Assembly: GCA_964498065.1 (NCBI GenBank)
Contig: CAZCFZ010000018.1
Coordinates: 5,384 to 69,383 of the forward strand
DNA length: 64,000 nucleotides
From: FEN-1297 sp964498065
Lineage (GTDB): Bacteria > Bacteroidota > Ignavibacteria > Ignavibacteriales > Ignavibacteriaceae
Direction: 5' to 3'
Shown here: piece after piece, positions 26,658 through 35,857 of the stretch
How the letters are laid out: each line of letters begins with the position of its first letter
Position numbering within the stretch: position 1 is the first letter of the stretch
Position numbers and translations under genes: made by a program
Notes under the pieces: model-generated
The model's input: only the letters and a program-made list of their open reading frames with translations
Databases searched by the model: none
Told to the model about the DNA's origin: nothing

Positions 26658-27581
26658 ATGGAATATAATTTAATATCCATTCTTGGCCCGACTGCCACGG
26701 GAAAAACAAAATTAGCTGCCGGTCTTGCATACGAATTTAACGGGGAAATAATTTCAGCCGATTCAAGACAAGTATATAAAGGAATGGATATCGGTACAGG
26801 CAAAGATTTAAAAGATTATATTGTTGAAGGCAGTCAAATCCCTTTTCACTTAATTGATATTATTGAACCCACGGGAGAATTTAATCTTTTCCTATTCAAG
26901 AATTATTTTTACAAAGCTTATAACTCAATATTTAAAAAGTCTAAAATTCCTATCTTAGTTGGAGGAACAGGACTTTATTTGAGTTCTATAATTCAAAATT
27001 ACGATCTAAAAAAAGCAGATTTCGAAACCAACAGAATAAATGAATTAAATAATTTTGATATTGCTTCACTTACAAATATTTTATTAAAACTAAATCCAAA
27101 GCTACATAATACTACCGATCTATTGGATAAAGAAAGAATTATCAAAGCTATTCTAATTGCTGAATCTAATGAGCAAATAAGCAATGAAGAAATTGAAATT
27201 CGCTCATTAAATATCGGGATTATGCCTTCAAGAGACTTAATAAAGAAACGAATAACCGAACGGCTTAAGCATCGTTTACAAAACGGAATGATAGAAGAAG
27301 TGAAAAACTTAATTGATAACGGAATTTCTTACGAAAAATTGAACTTCTTCGGTTTGGAATACAAATACCTGGGATTGTATTTGAAAGGAGAATTAAATTA
27401 TAACGATATGTATCAAAAGCTGAACAGCGCTATTCATAATTTTGCCAAACGACAGATTACATGGTTCAAAAAGATGGAACGCGAAGGAGTAATTATAAAC
27501 TGGATTGAGGGACCTGACATTATTAAGGCTAAAGAAATTATTTTACAAAATAAATATTACTCACCTACATATGAAAAGTAA
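26658..27581 (+). CDS. miaA: tRNA dimethylallyltransferase
   Basis: 307 residues, normal length. P-loop GPTATGKT at residues 10-17, then DSRQVYKGMDIGTGK, VGGTGLYL and the C-terminal FAKRQITWFKKM. The enzyme adds a dimethylallyl group to A37 of tRNAs reading UNN codons. Cytoplasmic. It starts 58 bp after the CNBD-GAF gene and is followed 26 bp later by a glycosyltransferase-like gene, so the three may share a transcript. Confidence 0.97.
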   Translation: MEYNLISILGPTATGKTKLAAGLAYEFNGEIISADSRQVYKGMDIGTGKDLKDYIVEGSQIPFHLIDIIEPTGEFNLFLFKNYFYKAYNSIFKKSKIPILVGGTGLYLSSIIQNYDLKKADFETNRINELNNFDIASLTNILLKLNPKLHNTTDLLDKERIIKAILIAESNEQISNEEIEIRSLNIGIMPSRDLIKKRITERLKHRLQNGMIEEVKNLIDNGISYEKLNFFGLEYKYLGLYLKGELNYNDMYQKLNSAIHNFAKRQITWFKKMEREGVIINWIEGPDIIKAKEIILQNKYYSPTYEK

Positions 27582-27607
27582 AGATTTTCTTAAACATTTT
27601 TGAAACT

Positions 27608-28939
27608 ATGACTGATATCCCGCAAAAAGTTGAAAAATATTTAAAGAAGTTCGGTATTAAAAACCTGCAGCTTAATTTTCAGCCGGGAGAAAAAATTAAT
27701 AATGCAATTGTAATCCCGGCAATTAGTGAATTTGAAAATATTAAGAAATTGCTGGTTTTGCTTTCGGAAAATGATCCCGAATATTTTAAATCGACCTTAG
27801 TAATTTTTGTAATTAATAATCTTGCATCTTCAATCCCTGAAGTGAAGGAAGATAATCAAAAAAGCCTGTCTCTTCTTCGGCAATTAGTTCAGAAAAAAAA
27901 TTTAAGAAATGATCCTTTAGTTGAAAAGATCATAGCTTCAGGCTTAAATTTTGCTTATGTTGATACTGCTTCCAAAGGGTATGAACTTCCTGAAAAAGAC
28001 GGGGGTGCAGGTTTAGCAAGAAAAATCGGAATGGACTTAGCACTGGCCATTTTTGATTATGCATCACCCGCAAAAAAATTGCTTTTTTGTTTGGATGCCG
28101 ACTGTATTATTGAGAAAAATTATATCACTTCAATTATAGAAAATTTTAATTCAAGAATATTATCTGCTGCTGTTGTTAATTTTCGTCACCAGATTGTACC
28201 GGATAGTGAAACTGCGGAAGCTATAATATGCTACGAATTATTTTTAAGATATTATGTGCTCGGATTAAAATTTGCAGACTCTTACTATGCTTTTCATACA
28301 ATCGGTTCAACTATTATCTGCGATTATGAAAGCTATGTTAAAGCAGGGGGCATGAATAAGCAAAAAGCTGCGGAAGATTTTTACTTTCTCGAAAAAGTAG
28401 CAAAGAATATGAATGTTGATAGAATTGAAGATACAACCGTGTATCCTTCTTCGAGAAAATCCTGGCGTGTTCCATTCGGTACCGGACAAAGGGTAACGCG
28501 TTTTCTGCAAAAAGTTCAAAATGAATATTTGCTTTATAATCCAAAATCATTTCATGTCTTAAAACAGTGGCTGGAAATTTTTAATAGAGAAGATAATTTT
28601 AATGTAAAAGAATATTTATTCGAAGCAAAGGAAATTAACAACGAGTTATATAATTTTTTAATTGAACAAAATTTTTCAAATGATTGGGGAAAAATTTTAT
28701 TAAATTCGAAAACCGAAAAACAAATTTTTAAGCAGAAGATCAGGTGGTTCGACGGATTTAAAACTTTAAAGCTAATTCATTACTTGAGGGATAAATCATA
28801 CCCGCTTTTTAATATGTTTGATGCACTTGATGAGATGCTTAAAAATTTCGATATTCAACCGATAGAAAGAAACGGAATTTCTATTCCGCCGATAGGGATA
28901 CAAATGAAATACTTAGAATTGCTCAGAATATTAACGTAA
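27608..28939 (+). CDS. Glycosyltransferase family 2-like protein
   Basis: 443 residues. A GT-A fold is indicated by NNAIVIPAISEFENIKKLL at the start and the metal/nucleotide-sugar DxD motif at D163-A164-D165 (LLFCLDADCI). Around 265-285 is GSTIICDYESYVKAGGMN, followed by KAAEDFYFLEKVA, matching the acceptor-side ED motif of GT2 enzymes. No transmembrane helices. A long charged C-terminal region (about 330-443) does not match a domain I know. Donor and acceptor are unknown. It lies after miaA, with no polysaccharide genes near. Confidence 0.75.
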   Translation: MTDIPQKVEKYLKKFGIKNLQLNFQPGEKINNAIVIPAISEFENIKKLLVLLSENDPEYFKSTLVIFVINNLASSIPEVKEDNQKSLSLLRQLVQKKNLRNDPLVEKIIASGLNFAYVDTASKGYELPEKDGGAGLARKIGMDLALAIFDYASPAKKLLFCLDADCIIEKNYITSIIENFNSRILSAAVVNFRHQIVPDSETAEAIICYELFLRYYVLGLKFADSYYAFHTIGSTIICDYESYVKAGGMNKQKAAEDFYFLEKVAKNMNVDRIEDTTVYPSSRKSWRVPFGTGQRVTRFLQKVQNEYLLYNPKSFHVLKQWLEIFNREDNFNVKEYLFEAKEINNELYNFLIEQNFSNDWGKILLNSKTEKQIFKQKIRWFDGFKTLKLIHYLRDKSYPLFNMFDALDEMLKNFDIQPIERNGISIPPIGIQMKYLELLRILT

Positions 28940-29012
28940 CTAATCTTTGTTAAAAAGATGATATCTTTATATTAGTTAGTGTCCTAATTTGCTGAAATCA
29001 TTAACGAATAAA

Positions 29013-29081
29013 TCATCCCTCAACTCCGCTCGGGATGACAGTTCAAATACTTTGTCATGGTGAGCGGAGTCGAACCATGAC
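29013..29081. repeat. Paired REP-like hairpins
   Basis: Two hairpins side by side: TCATCCC...GGGATGA (29013-29038) and GTCATGGT...ACCATGAC (29054-29081). Their loops carry ACTCCGCTC and GAGCGGAGT, perfect complements of each other, so the element can also fold as one larger structure. It lies in the 289-bp gap between the glycosyltransferase and the oxidase gene. Confidence 0.7.
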
Positions 29082-29228
29082 TTAGATTAGTTATTTAGTA
29101 CACTTTCTTATATTATTGAATATTGATTTATTTGAACTCGAATACAATTATAAATTGAAAAATAAATTTATTTCAAAGATGTCATCTTTAACATTAAACA
29201 GAATTAATCACTTAAAAATTTATTTATT

Positions 29229-30701
29229 ATGATAATAAAAAACGAACCTGACGAAATACAAAATTATTTGATTGATGCTTCTAATTATAAAGGATCATGC
29301 GATGCAGTCTATTTTCCGGAAAGTGCGGAAGATATTTCAAATATTTTAAAAGAAGCAGATAAAAATAATACTCCGGTAACAATATCAGGCAACGGAACAG
29401 GATTAACCGGCGCGCGTGTACCTGAAGGCGGTATTGTAATATCGACAGAAAAATTAAATAAAGTTATTGAAATAAATGCAGATGAAATGTATGCAATCGT
29501 CGAGCCGGGAGTCATATTGGCTGATTTCCAGGAAATGCTGAAAGAAAAAAATTTAATGTATCCTCCCGATCCTACTGAAAAAAATTGTTTTATCGGCGGT
29601 ACTGTTGCGACAAATGCATCCGGAGAAAAGACATTTAAGTACGGACCTACTAGGGACTATGTTTTAGAATTGGAAATTGTTTTGGCAGACGGCGACTCGA
29701 TAAAACTTAAAAGAGGCGAATATAAAGCAAACGGCTTTAATATTGAACTTAAAACCGAGGACGGCAAGACAATTAAAGCAGAAATTCCCGATTATATTAT
29801 GCCGCATGTTAAAAATGCTTCGGGTTATTTCTGTACAAAAGACATGGACGCAATAGATTTATTTATCGGATCGGAGGGAACTCTTGGGGTTATAACAAAA
29901 ATCAAATTAAAGCTGGTTCATCAGCCGGAGAATATAATTTCATGTGTTATATTCTTCGATAATGAAAAAAACGCTTTGGAATTTATTGCGAAGGCAAGAG
30001 ATATTTCATTCAACACAAAATTAAGATCGGACCCGAGATGCATAGAAGCACTTGCATTGGAATATTTTGACGAGTATGCATTAAAGTTTTTAAAGGAGGA
30101 TTACAAGCAAATACCCGATGAAGTTAAAGCGGGAGTATGGTTTGAACAGGAAGTGCTTCATGAAAATGAAGACACTTTTTTTGAAAAATGGATAGAATTA
30201 ATAAATGAATTTCACGGAGATGAAGAAAGCGCCTGGTTTGCAGTTACCGAGGAAGATAAAAAAAGAATAGCAGAATTCCGTCATGCAATATCGACAAAAA
30301 TAAATGAGCATATTGCCAGGAATAATTTAAGAAAGCTGGGAACAGATGTTGCCGTACCTGACGAAAATTTTGAAGATTTATATTTCTATTCAAAAAAAAT
30401 TGTTGAGGATAAAAAGCTCGATTATGTAATTTACGGCCACTTCGGAAATTCACATATACATTTAAATATGCTTCCTAAAAACGAAGAGGAATTTAAAACC
30501 GGGCAGGCCATTTACGCTGAAATTTGTAAAAAAGCAATTGAGTTGGGCGGAACGGTTTCTGCCGAGCATGGAATTGGTAAAGCAAAGACAAAATATTTGC
30601 TTGAAATGTACGGTGAAGAGTCTGTCAACAAAATGATTACGCTAAAGAAGACTTTTGATCCTAAAATTATTTTAGGAAGAGGAAATATTTTTAAGGTTTA
30701 A
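29229..30701 (+). CDS. FAD-linked oxidase (GlcD/D-lactate dehydrogenase family)
   Basis: 490 residues: FAD_binding_4 domain (about 20-200; TPVTISGNGTGLTGARVPEG, NCFIGGTVATNASGEKTFKYG) and FAD-oxidase C domain (about 215-490; YGHFGNSHIHLNMLP and GGTVSAEHGIGKAK). The family oxidises 2-hydroxy acids such as D-lactate or glycolate, passing electrons to quinone or an iron-sulfur partner. No GlcF/LutA-like iron-sulfur gene is adjacent and no cysteine-rich C-terminal extension is present, so it resembles stand-alone D-lactate dehydrogenases. Cytoplasmic, perhaps peripheral to the membrane. The substrate is not determinable from sequence. An inverted repeat after the stop may be the terminator. Confidence 0.9.
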   Translation: MIIKNEPDEIQNYLIDASNYKGSCDAVYFPESAEDISNILKEADKNNTPVTISGNGTGLTGARVPEGGIVISTEKLNKVIEINADEMYAIVEPGVILADFQEMLKEKNLMYPPDPTEKNCFIGGTVATNASGEKTFKYGPTRDYVLELEIVLADGDSIKLKRGEYKANGFNIELKTEDGKTIKAEIPDYIMPHVKNASGYFCTKDMDAIDLFIGSEGTLGVITKIKLKLVHQPENIISCVIFFDNEKNALEFIAKARDISFNTKLRSDPRCIEALALEYFDEYALKFLKEDYKQIPDEVKAGVWFEQEVLHENEDTFFEKWIELINEFHGDEESAWFAVTEEDKKRIAEFRHAISTKINEHIARNNLRKLGTDVAVPDENFEDLYFYSKKIVEDKKLDYVIYGHFGNSHIHLNMLPKNEEEFKTGQAIYAEICKKAIELGGTVSAEHGIGKAKTKYLLEMYGEESVNKMITLKKTFDPKIILGRGNIFKV

Positions 30702-30710
30702 GAACTTAGA

Positions 30711-30768
30711 AAACCTTGAAGGTCGCTTTTGGCAAAGCCATCACTGTGTGAAAAAACCTTCAAGGTTT
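30711..30768. repeat. Inverted repeat AAACCTTGAAGGT/ACCTTCAAGGTTT between convergent genes
   Basis: Perfect 13-base arms separated by 32 bases. It begins about 10 bp after the oxidase stop and ends 15 bp before the stop of the leftward beta-propeller gene. It may act as a bidirectional transcription block, although it has no clean T-run. The arm sequence also looks like a dispersed repeat. Confidence 0.7.
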
Positions 30769-30783
30769 ATGTGAAGATTTAAA

Positions 30784-32802
30784 TTATTTTAACAATAAGA
30801 GCTTTTTAGTCGCTGTAAAATTTCCTACACTTAATTGATAAAAATAAACTCCGCTTGAAAGATTAGCTCCGTTAAATTCTACCTTATAATTTCCCGCTTT
30901 CTGTTCTTCGTTTACAAGTGTTGAAATCTCCCGCCCAAGTATGTCGTAAACTTTTAATGTTACTAACCCACCCCTTCCCCCTCCCGGGAGGGGACTGAGT
31001 GCTGATGATATTGAATATTGTATTGTTGTTGAAGAATTGAAGGGATTAGGATAGTTTTGGTAAAGCGAAAAATATTTAGGTAAATAGTTTTTACCTGTTT
31101 CAACTGACGTAATACTTGAAATAGTTTTGTATATAACGCCTCTGCTTGATGTACCCGCATATAAATTTGTGTTATTAGCGGCTAAAGAAATAACCTCTGT
31201 ATTAGAAGAATCAGGTAAGGTTTTTGCCCAGTTTGCTCCGTTATCCGTTGAGATAAAAATGTTTCCTGTAAGTGTTTTTGCATAAATGGTTGAGTTGTCA
31301 ACTGCTAAAGCAACAATACCTAATTCTGTCAACCCATTATTTACACCAATCCAGTTTGCTCCATCATTCGTTGATAAGAATACACCGCTTGAGAAAGTGC
31401 CTGCAAAAATATCCGAATCCGATGCTGCTAGACAGCTAATTCCTCGATCCGTTAAGCCATTATTTACTGCTTTCCAGGTTGCCCCGTCATCAGATGTAAG
31501 GAAAATACCTGGCCCAATTGTGCCTGCAAAAATATATTTCCCCTTTACGGCCAACGCATAAGTACCTCCTAGGGCAGTTGTATTTGAGTCGATAGAAATC
31601 CAATTCTGTCCAAAGTCGGTTGATTTATAAACACCCCCGGCTAATATGCTTGCATATAAAGTTGAATCACTAATGACTACAGATTGAACTGTTGTCCCGC
31701 GTAAACCGTTATTTATCTGAAACCATGAATTACCATTATCTGTAGAATGAAATATGCCCATGGCATCTGTAGCAGCAAATATGTTTGAATCTAATACAGC
31801 AACTGAATTAACTTTTGTATTCTTCAATCCAGTATTTATCGCTTTCCAATTATTACCTTTATCTGTGGAGACAAATATTCCGCCGCCATAAGTACCTGCA
31901 AATATTGAAGAATCAAATACTGTTAAAGCATTTATAGAAACACCCGGCAAAATAGTATCTGCAATTATCCAGGTATTTCCCAAATCCGTAGAGCGGTATA
32001 CAATTCCATCGTTTGAACACACAAACAGAGTTGAGTCTAAAACAGCCGAAGGACCAATATTTAAACTTGTAATTCCGTCAGCTGCATTCACCCAGCTTGC
32101 CCCGTTATTTGTAGATCGAAATACACCCCATGGACCTATACCCACTCCGTTACCGGTTGCATATATATTTGAGTCATATACTGAAATTGATTGAACCGAC
32201 ATATATCTCATACCTTCTTTAGCTGAAGTCCATGTCGTATCATTTACGCTGGAACGCATTACCCCTGTAAATGTACCGGCAAAAAGGTTAGTGTCTTTTA
32301 CAGTTAAACATGTTACATACATATTTATTAAACCGCTGGTATCGGGTTTCCAGTTATAGCCATAATTGGTTGATAAGTAAATTCCACGGCCAAGTGTACC
32401 TGCAAAAAGTCTGTTTCCGGAAACAGCAAGGCAATAAACCGGAATATTGGGAAAACCGTTTTGAACTCCTATCCAGGTTTCTCCGTTATTACGAGATAAG
32501 AATATGCCGCCTGTATATAAAGGACCTGTTGTACCGGCAATCATATTAGGACCGCAGAATGTAATAGCATTTACAGTTAAACTGCCTAAACCTTTATTTA
32601 AGGGCAGCCAACTCTGTCCGCCGTTTTTTGAAACATATACACCTCCGCCGTCTGATGCCGCAAAAATATTTGAATCTTTTTTTGCAAACGATAAAATATA
32701 CCCGCCTAGTGGTCCGTTAGTTTGTATCCATTGGGCATTTAAATCTGTTGTTACTTCAAACAAACAACATAAAATAGTAATTAATACAATAAAATTTTTC
32801 AT
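30784..32802 (-). CDS. T9SS-sorted beta-propeller (BNR/YCF48-like) protein 1
   Basis: 672 residues. A signal peptide ending NAQ precedes about 13 repeats of roughly 42 residues of the type GVFLSTNDGANWIGVNNGL...ALAVDNSTIYAKT (Asp-box/BNR-like blades). The last 90 residues are a T9SS sorting domain (NYPNPFNSSTTIQYS, ending ATKKLLLLK). Predicted surface or secreted protein; no catalytic residues are evident. The sorting domain contains an unusual in-frame insertion SSALSPLPGGGRGG encoded over a 16-bp palindrome (30978-30993). Its last 70 codons are nearly identical at DNA level to the neighbour at 33014. The two genes are a tandem pair, 211 bp apart, in the same orientation. Confidence 0.9.
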   Translation of the reverse strand: MKNFIVLITILCCLFEVTTDLNAQWIQTNGPLGGYILSFAKKDSNIFAASDGGGVYVSKNGGQSWLPLNKGLGSLTVNAITFCGPNMIAGTTGPLYTGGIFLSRNNGETWIGVQNGFPNIPVYCLAVSGNRLFAGTLGRGIYLSTNYGYNWKPDTSGLINMYVTCLTVKDTNLFAGTFTGVMRSSVNDTTWTSAKEGMRYMSVQSISVYDSNIYATGNGVGIGPWGVFRSTNNGASWVNAADGITSLNIGPSAVLDSTLFVCSNDGIVYRSTDLGNTWIIADTILPGVSINALTVFDSSIFAGTYGGGIFVSTDKGNNWKAINTGLKNTKVNSVAVLDSNIFAATDAMGIFHSTDNGNSWFQINNGLRGTTVQSVVISDSTLYASILAGGVYKSTDFGQNWISIDSNTTALGGTYALAVKGKYIFAGTIGPGIFLTSDDGATWKAVNNGLTDRGISCLAASDSDIFAGTFSSGVFLSTNDGANWIGVNNGLTELGIVALAVDNSTIYAKTLTGNIFISTDNGANWAKTLPDSSNTEVISLAANNTNLYAGTSSRGVIYKTISSITSVETGKNYLPKYFSLYQNYPNPFNSSTTIQYSISSALSPLPGGGRGGLVTLKVYDILGREISTLVNEEQKAGNYKVEFNGANLSSGVYFYQLSVGNFTATKKLLLLK
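30978..30993. repeat. Palindrome CCCCTCCCGGGAGGGG inside coding sequence (gene 1)
   Basis: A perfect 16-bp palindrome within C-rich text (CCCACCCCTTCC immediately before) that resembles the CCCAACCC..CCTTCCC hairpins at 20830 and 41207. It encodes part of the SPLPGGGRGG stretch in the T9SS sorting domain. Confidence 0.75.
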
Positions 32803-33013
32803 AATCTTTTCCCTATTTATGGTATGAATTAAATTATTTCTCTTTAATGTATTTTATTATTCCTCAACCGATACAAATAATTTCTTCCCGTTATTATTCC
32901 TCCTATATTTTTAAATTAATTTATAGTACAACAACATATTTTACTCGTTGCAATATCTCCCTCTCATAATTACTATTGTTAAAGAGGCATGAGCGCTTTA
33001 CAAAGCAATTTAT

Positions 33014-35146
33014 TTATTTTAATAATATCATTTCTTTTGTTAAAATAAAATTACCGGCTCTTAACTGATAAAAGTAAACTCCGCTTGAAAGATTAGCTCC
33101 GTTAAATTCTACCTTATAATTTCCCGCTTTCTGTTCTTCGTTTACAAGTGTTGAAATCTCCCGCCCAAGTATGTCGTAAACTTTTAATGTTACTAACCCA
33201 CCCCTTCCCCCTCCCGGGAGGGGACTGAGTGCTGATGATATTGAATATTGTATTGTTGTTGAAGGATTGAAGGGATTAGGATAGTTTTGAGAAAGAGAAT
33301 ATTTATCCGGAAGATCATTTTGTTTTTCTTCAATTCCGGTTATCATTTCCGATAAAGGCCTAAACCAAACTCCGCTATGTGATGTTCCTGCAAAAAGATT
33401 TTTTCCGCTGACTGCAAGGTAATTTATAAAAGTATTTGTCAATCCAGTGTTTTCAGACGTCCATGTAATACCGTTGTTTGTAGAAAGGAAAACACCTCCG
33501 CCGGTCCCTGCAAAAATATTATTTCCACTTACCGCAAGCGAATTTACAGCATTATTTTTTAAACCCGAATCTGCCTCTACCCAAGTAGCTCCATTATTCG
33601 TGGAAAGGAAAATACCTATGTCAGTCCCCGCAAAAATATTATTTCCGCTAAACACAATGGTATTAAAATCTTCTCTTAAGCTAGTATCTGTTTCCGTCCA
33701 ACTGACTCCAGCATCACTTGAATAAAAGATTTGATTTGGATAGCCATCAGAGGATATTACTAATAATTTAGGTCCACTGACCGCGAATGTTATAACATAT
33801 TTAATTGACGAACCAGAATTTGTCTCTGTCCAGTTGGTTCCGTAGTCAGTGGAAACAAAAAAACCATTCATTGTTCCGGCAAAAAGATAAATCCCGCTAT
33901 ATGCAAGGCTAAAAACCGGGTTGTATGTTGGGCCAAATATCACTTGTGTCCAATTAGTTCCGTTGTCGGTGGAATGAGAAAAACCATTCCATGTACCAAT
34001 ACCTATATTAGAACCTTTAGCCGCAATGGAAAAAACCTCAGAATTATTCAAATCTTTTTTTATTGAAGTCCAGTTGAGTCCGCTACTATTAGAAAGAAAA
34101 ATTCCGCTGCGATAAGTGCCCGCATAGAGATTTGAGCCGCTGACTGCAAGACATAATACCTCTGTATTATTTAGACCAGTGTTTTCTACCGACCAATATG
34201 TACCGTTGTTTGTGGATTGAAATACACCGTCATTTGTCCCCGCAAAAAGATTTGTCCCGCTGAATGCAAGTGAAGTAACATAAGTATTTGTTAATCCGGA
34301 ATCTAACACAGCCCAGTCCACACCGTTGTCTGAAGAAAAAAAGACACCATTACTATAAGAGCCAGCAAAGATATTACTTCCGTTGACTGCGAAAGAAAAA
34401 ATTATAGAACCAGACAAGCCTGTATAAGATGCTGACCAACTCTTGCCGCTGTCTGAAGAAAGAAAAATACCACCGGGTGTCGCTCCTGCAAAAAGGATAT
34501 TCCCGCTTACAATTAGAGAGTAAACTGTTCTATTAAACAAACTTGTTTGTGTCCAACTTGTACCATTATTAGTGGAAAGAAAAACACCTCCAAAACCTTC
34601 ATCGCCTGTCCCAGCATAGAGCTTGGTTCCGTCAACAATAAGAGAATTAACTTCACGAATTATTAATCCTGAATCTTTCTCTGTCCAGCTATCACCATTG
34701 TTCGTGGAAAGGAAAACTCCGTTAGGTGTTCCTGCAAAAAGATTCGTTCCGCTAACAGCAAGAGTTTGAATATTAGTATTTGTTAAACCTGAATCTACTT
34801 CTGTCCAATTAGCTCCGTTGTTCGAAGAAAGGAAGATGCCGTTCCACGTACCTGCAATAATATTAGTTCCGCTTATTGCAAGCGTTTGAACATCATAATT
34901 TTTTAAGCCTGTATTTACTGATGTCCAATTAGCTCCATTATTCGTTGAAAGAAAAACACCACTGTGATTGGTCCCAGCAAACATATTTGTCCCGCTGACA
35001 GCAAGACACTGAATTACTCCGCCGTAAGGTCCGTTAGTTTGAATCCATTGAGCATTTGTTATATTTGTTTGAATAGTAAATAGAAAGGATATTATAAGGA
35101 CAAAATATCGAATTGTTCCGTAAAAATCGTAGATATTATTATTCAT
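33014..35146 (-). CDS. T9SS-sorted beta-propeller (BNR/YCF48-like) protein 2
   Basis: 710 residues from ATG 35146. An in-frame TTG at 35158 exists, but GGGGA placed before the ATG favours the latter. A signal peptide ending ITNAQ is followed by about 14 blades with the core GVFLSTNNGANWT and SLAVSGTNLFAGT. The last 90 residues are a T9SS sorting domain (NYPNPFNPSTTIQYS, ending LTKEMILLK) carrying the same SSALSPLPGGGRGG insertion as protein 1. Predicted surface or secreted; such propellers often bind partners or glycans, but no specific function can be read. It forms a tandem pair with 30784-32802, to which it is clearly paralogous (both mature proteins begin QWIQTNGP.GG). Confidence 0.9.
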   Translation of the reverse strand: MNNNIYDFYGTIRYFVLIISFLFTIQTNITNAQWIQTNGPYGGVIQCLAVSGTNMFAGTNHSGVFLSTNNGANWTSVNTGLKNYDVQTLAISGTNIIAGTWNGIFLSSNNGANWTEVDSGLTNTNIQTLAVSGTNLFAGTPNGVFLSTNNGDSWTEKDSGLIIREVNSLIVDGTKLYAGTGDEGFGGVFLSTNNGTSWTQTSLFNRTVYSLIVSGNILFAGATPGGIFLSSDSGKSWSASYTGLSGSIIFSFAVNGSNIFAGSYSNGVFFSSDNGVDWAVLDSGLTNTYVTSLAFSGTNLFAGTNDGVFQSTNNGTYWSVENTGLNNTEVLCLAVSGSNLYAGTYRSGIFLSNSSGLNWTSIKKDLNNSEVFSIAAKGSNIGIGTWNGFSHSTDNGTNWTQVIFGPTYNPVFSLAYSGIYLFAGTMNGFFVSTDYGTNWTETNSGSSIKYVITFAVSGPKLLVISSDGYPNQIFYSSDAGVSWTETDTSLREDFNTIVFSGNNIFAGTDIGIFLSTNNGATWVEADSGLKNNAVNSLAVSGNNIFAGTGGGVFLSTNNGITWTSENTGLTNTFINYLAVSGKNLFAGTSHSGVWFRPLSEMITGIEEKQNDLPDKYSLSQNYPNPFNPSTTIQYSISSALSPLPGGGRGGLVTLKVYDILGREISTLVNEEQKAGNYKVEFNGANLSSGVYFYQLRAGNFILTKEMILLK
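33208..33223. repeat. Palindrome CCCCTCCCGGGAGGGG inside coding sequence (gene 2)
   Basis: Second coding copy of the 16-bp palindrome, exactly 2230 bp from the first. It lies within a segment of about 214 bp (33075-33288 against 30845-31058) that differs between the two genes at a single position. Confidence 0.75.
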
Positions 35147-35857
35147 ATCATTCCCCAATTGTCTATTTGTAAAACAAATCTAAATATGAAATAACTAAAC
35201 GGCAAGCGTTATTTTAAAATAAGTGTAATGCCTTAATTAATAGTAGAAGAACTTGTATATGAGTAAATACATAAGTAGTTCTAATTACTGTTTTATTTTT
35301 TGAATATTTCATCTATAATTGAGAAGGTAATAAGGTTTTTATTCTCTTCTGCTTTATTGGCTCCTAAGGTTAATGACATAAATAAAGTCTCTTTCTTTAT
35401 AAATTGTGAGGTCATATTATTTATTATGATATACATTTAAATAATTTGATACGAATCTAATTTTTATAGCAAATCTTATTTTTCTGTCCGAACTTTAGTA
35501 ACTGGAACTGACACCGTATACCTTAACCTTATTACCTTATTTATTTGTATCAATAGTAGTAAAGATAACTTATCCATAATTTCTACTATTCATTTTAGCA
35601 AGCAAATTTATTTCCACTATTTAGTGAGGTGATACAACTAAAGATTAATGGTTCAAAATTTTAACAAGACATCAACTTGGTGAGGAGAAAAGAGGGGGAA
35701 AAGCACTGTTAAAAATAAAAAGCAGAAAACTACCTCCTAAAATATACCGGCTCATTTGAACAAAGCAATTTAGCAATAGAGCCATTTTCAGTCGGAGGTA
35801 GACTTCAAAATCGATACCGTCTCAGGAAGAGATGAGCTTTTGGCTCAAATAACTTAT
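35147..35857. other. 711-bp gap between the propeller gene and a small gene
   Basis: No convincing gene. It holds the inverted repeat at 35324-35538 and a possible short hairpin TGAGC/GCTCA near 35832-35846, downstream of the small minus-strand gene. A 33-codon minus-strand frame ending near 35477 has no ribosome site and is not called. The leftward propeller gene must be transcribed from here. Confidence 0.5.
35324..35538. repeat. 14-bp perfect inverted repeat bounding 215 bp
   Basis: AAGGTAATAAGGTT at 35324-35337 and its exact complement AACCTTATTACCTT at 35525-35538. The enclosed sequence is AT-rich and non-coding. It could be a small non-autonomous element; chance in AT-rich DNA cannot be excluded, although a perfect 14-mer is notable. 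Confidence 0.45.

Noticed and set aside
30970..31000. Terminator-like GC hairpin inside the propeller gene
   Set aside because: It lies in frame within the T9SS domain, upstream of the true stop, and has no T-run; treated as a captured repeat.
35477..35575. 33-codon minus-strand frame in the 711-bp gap
   Set aside because: No ribosome site, no neighbour at operon distance and composition no different from surrounding non-coding DNA.
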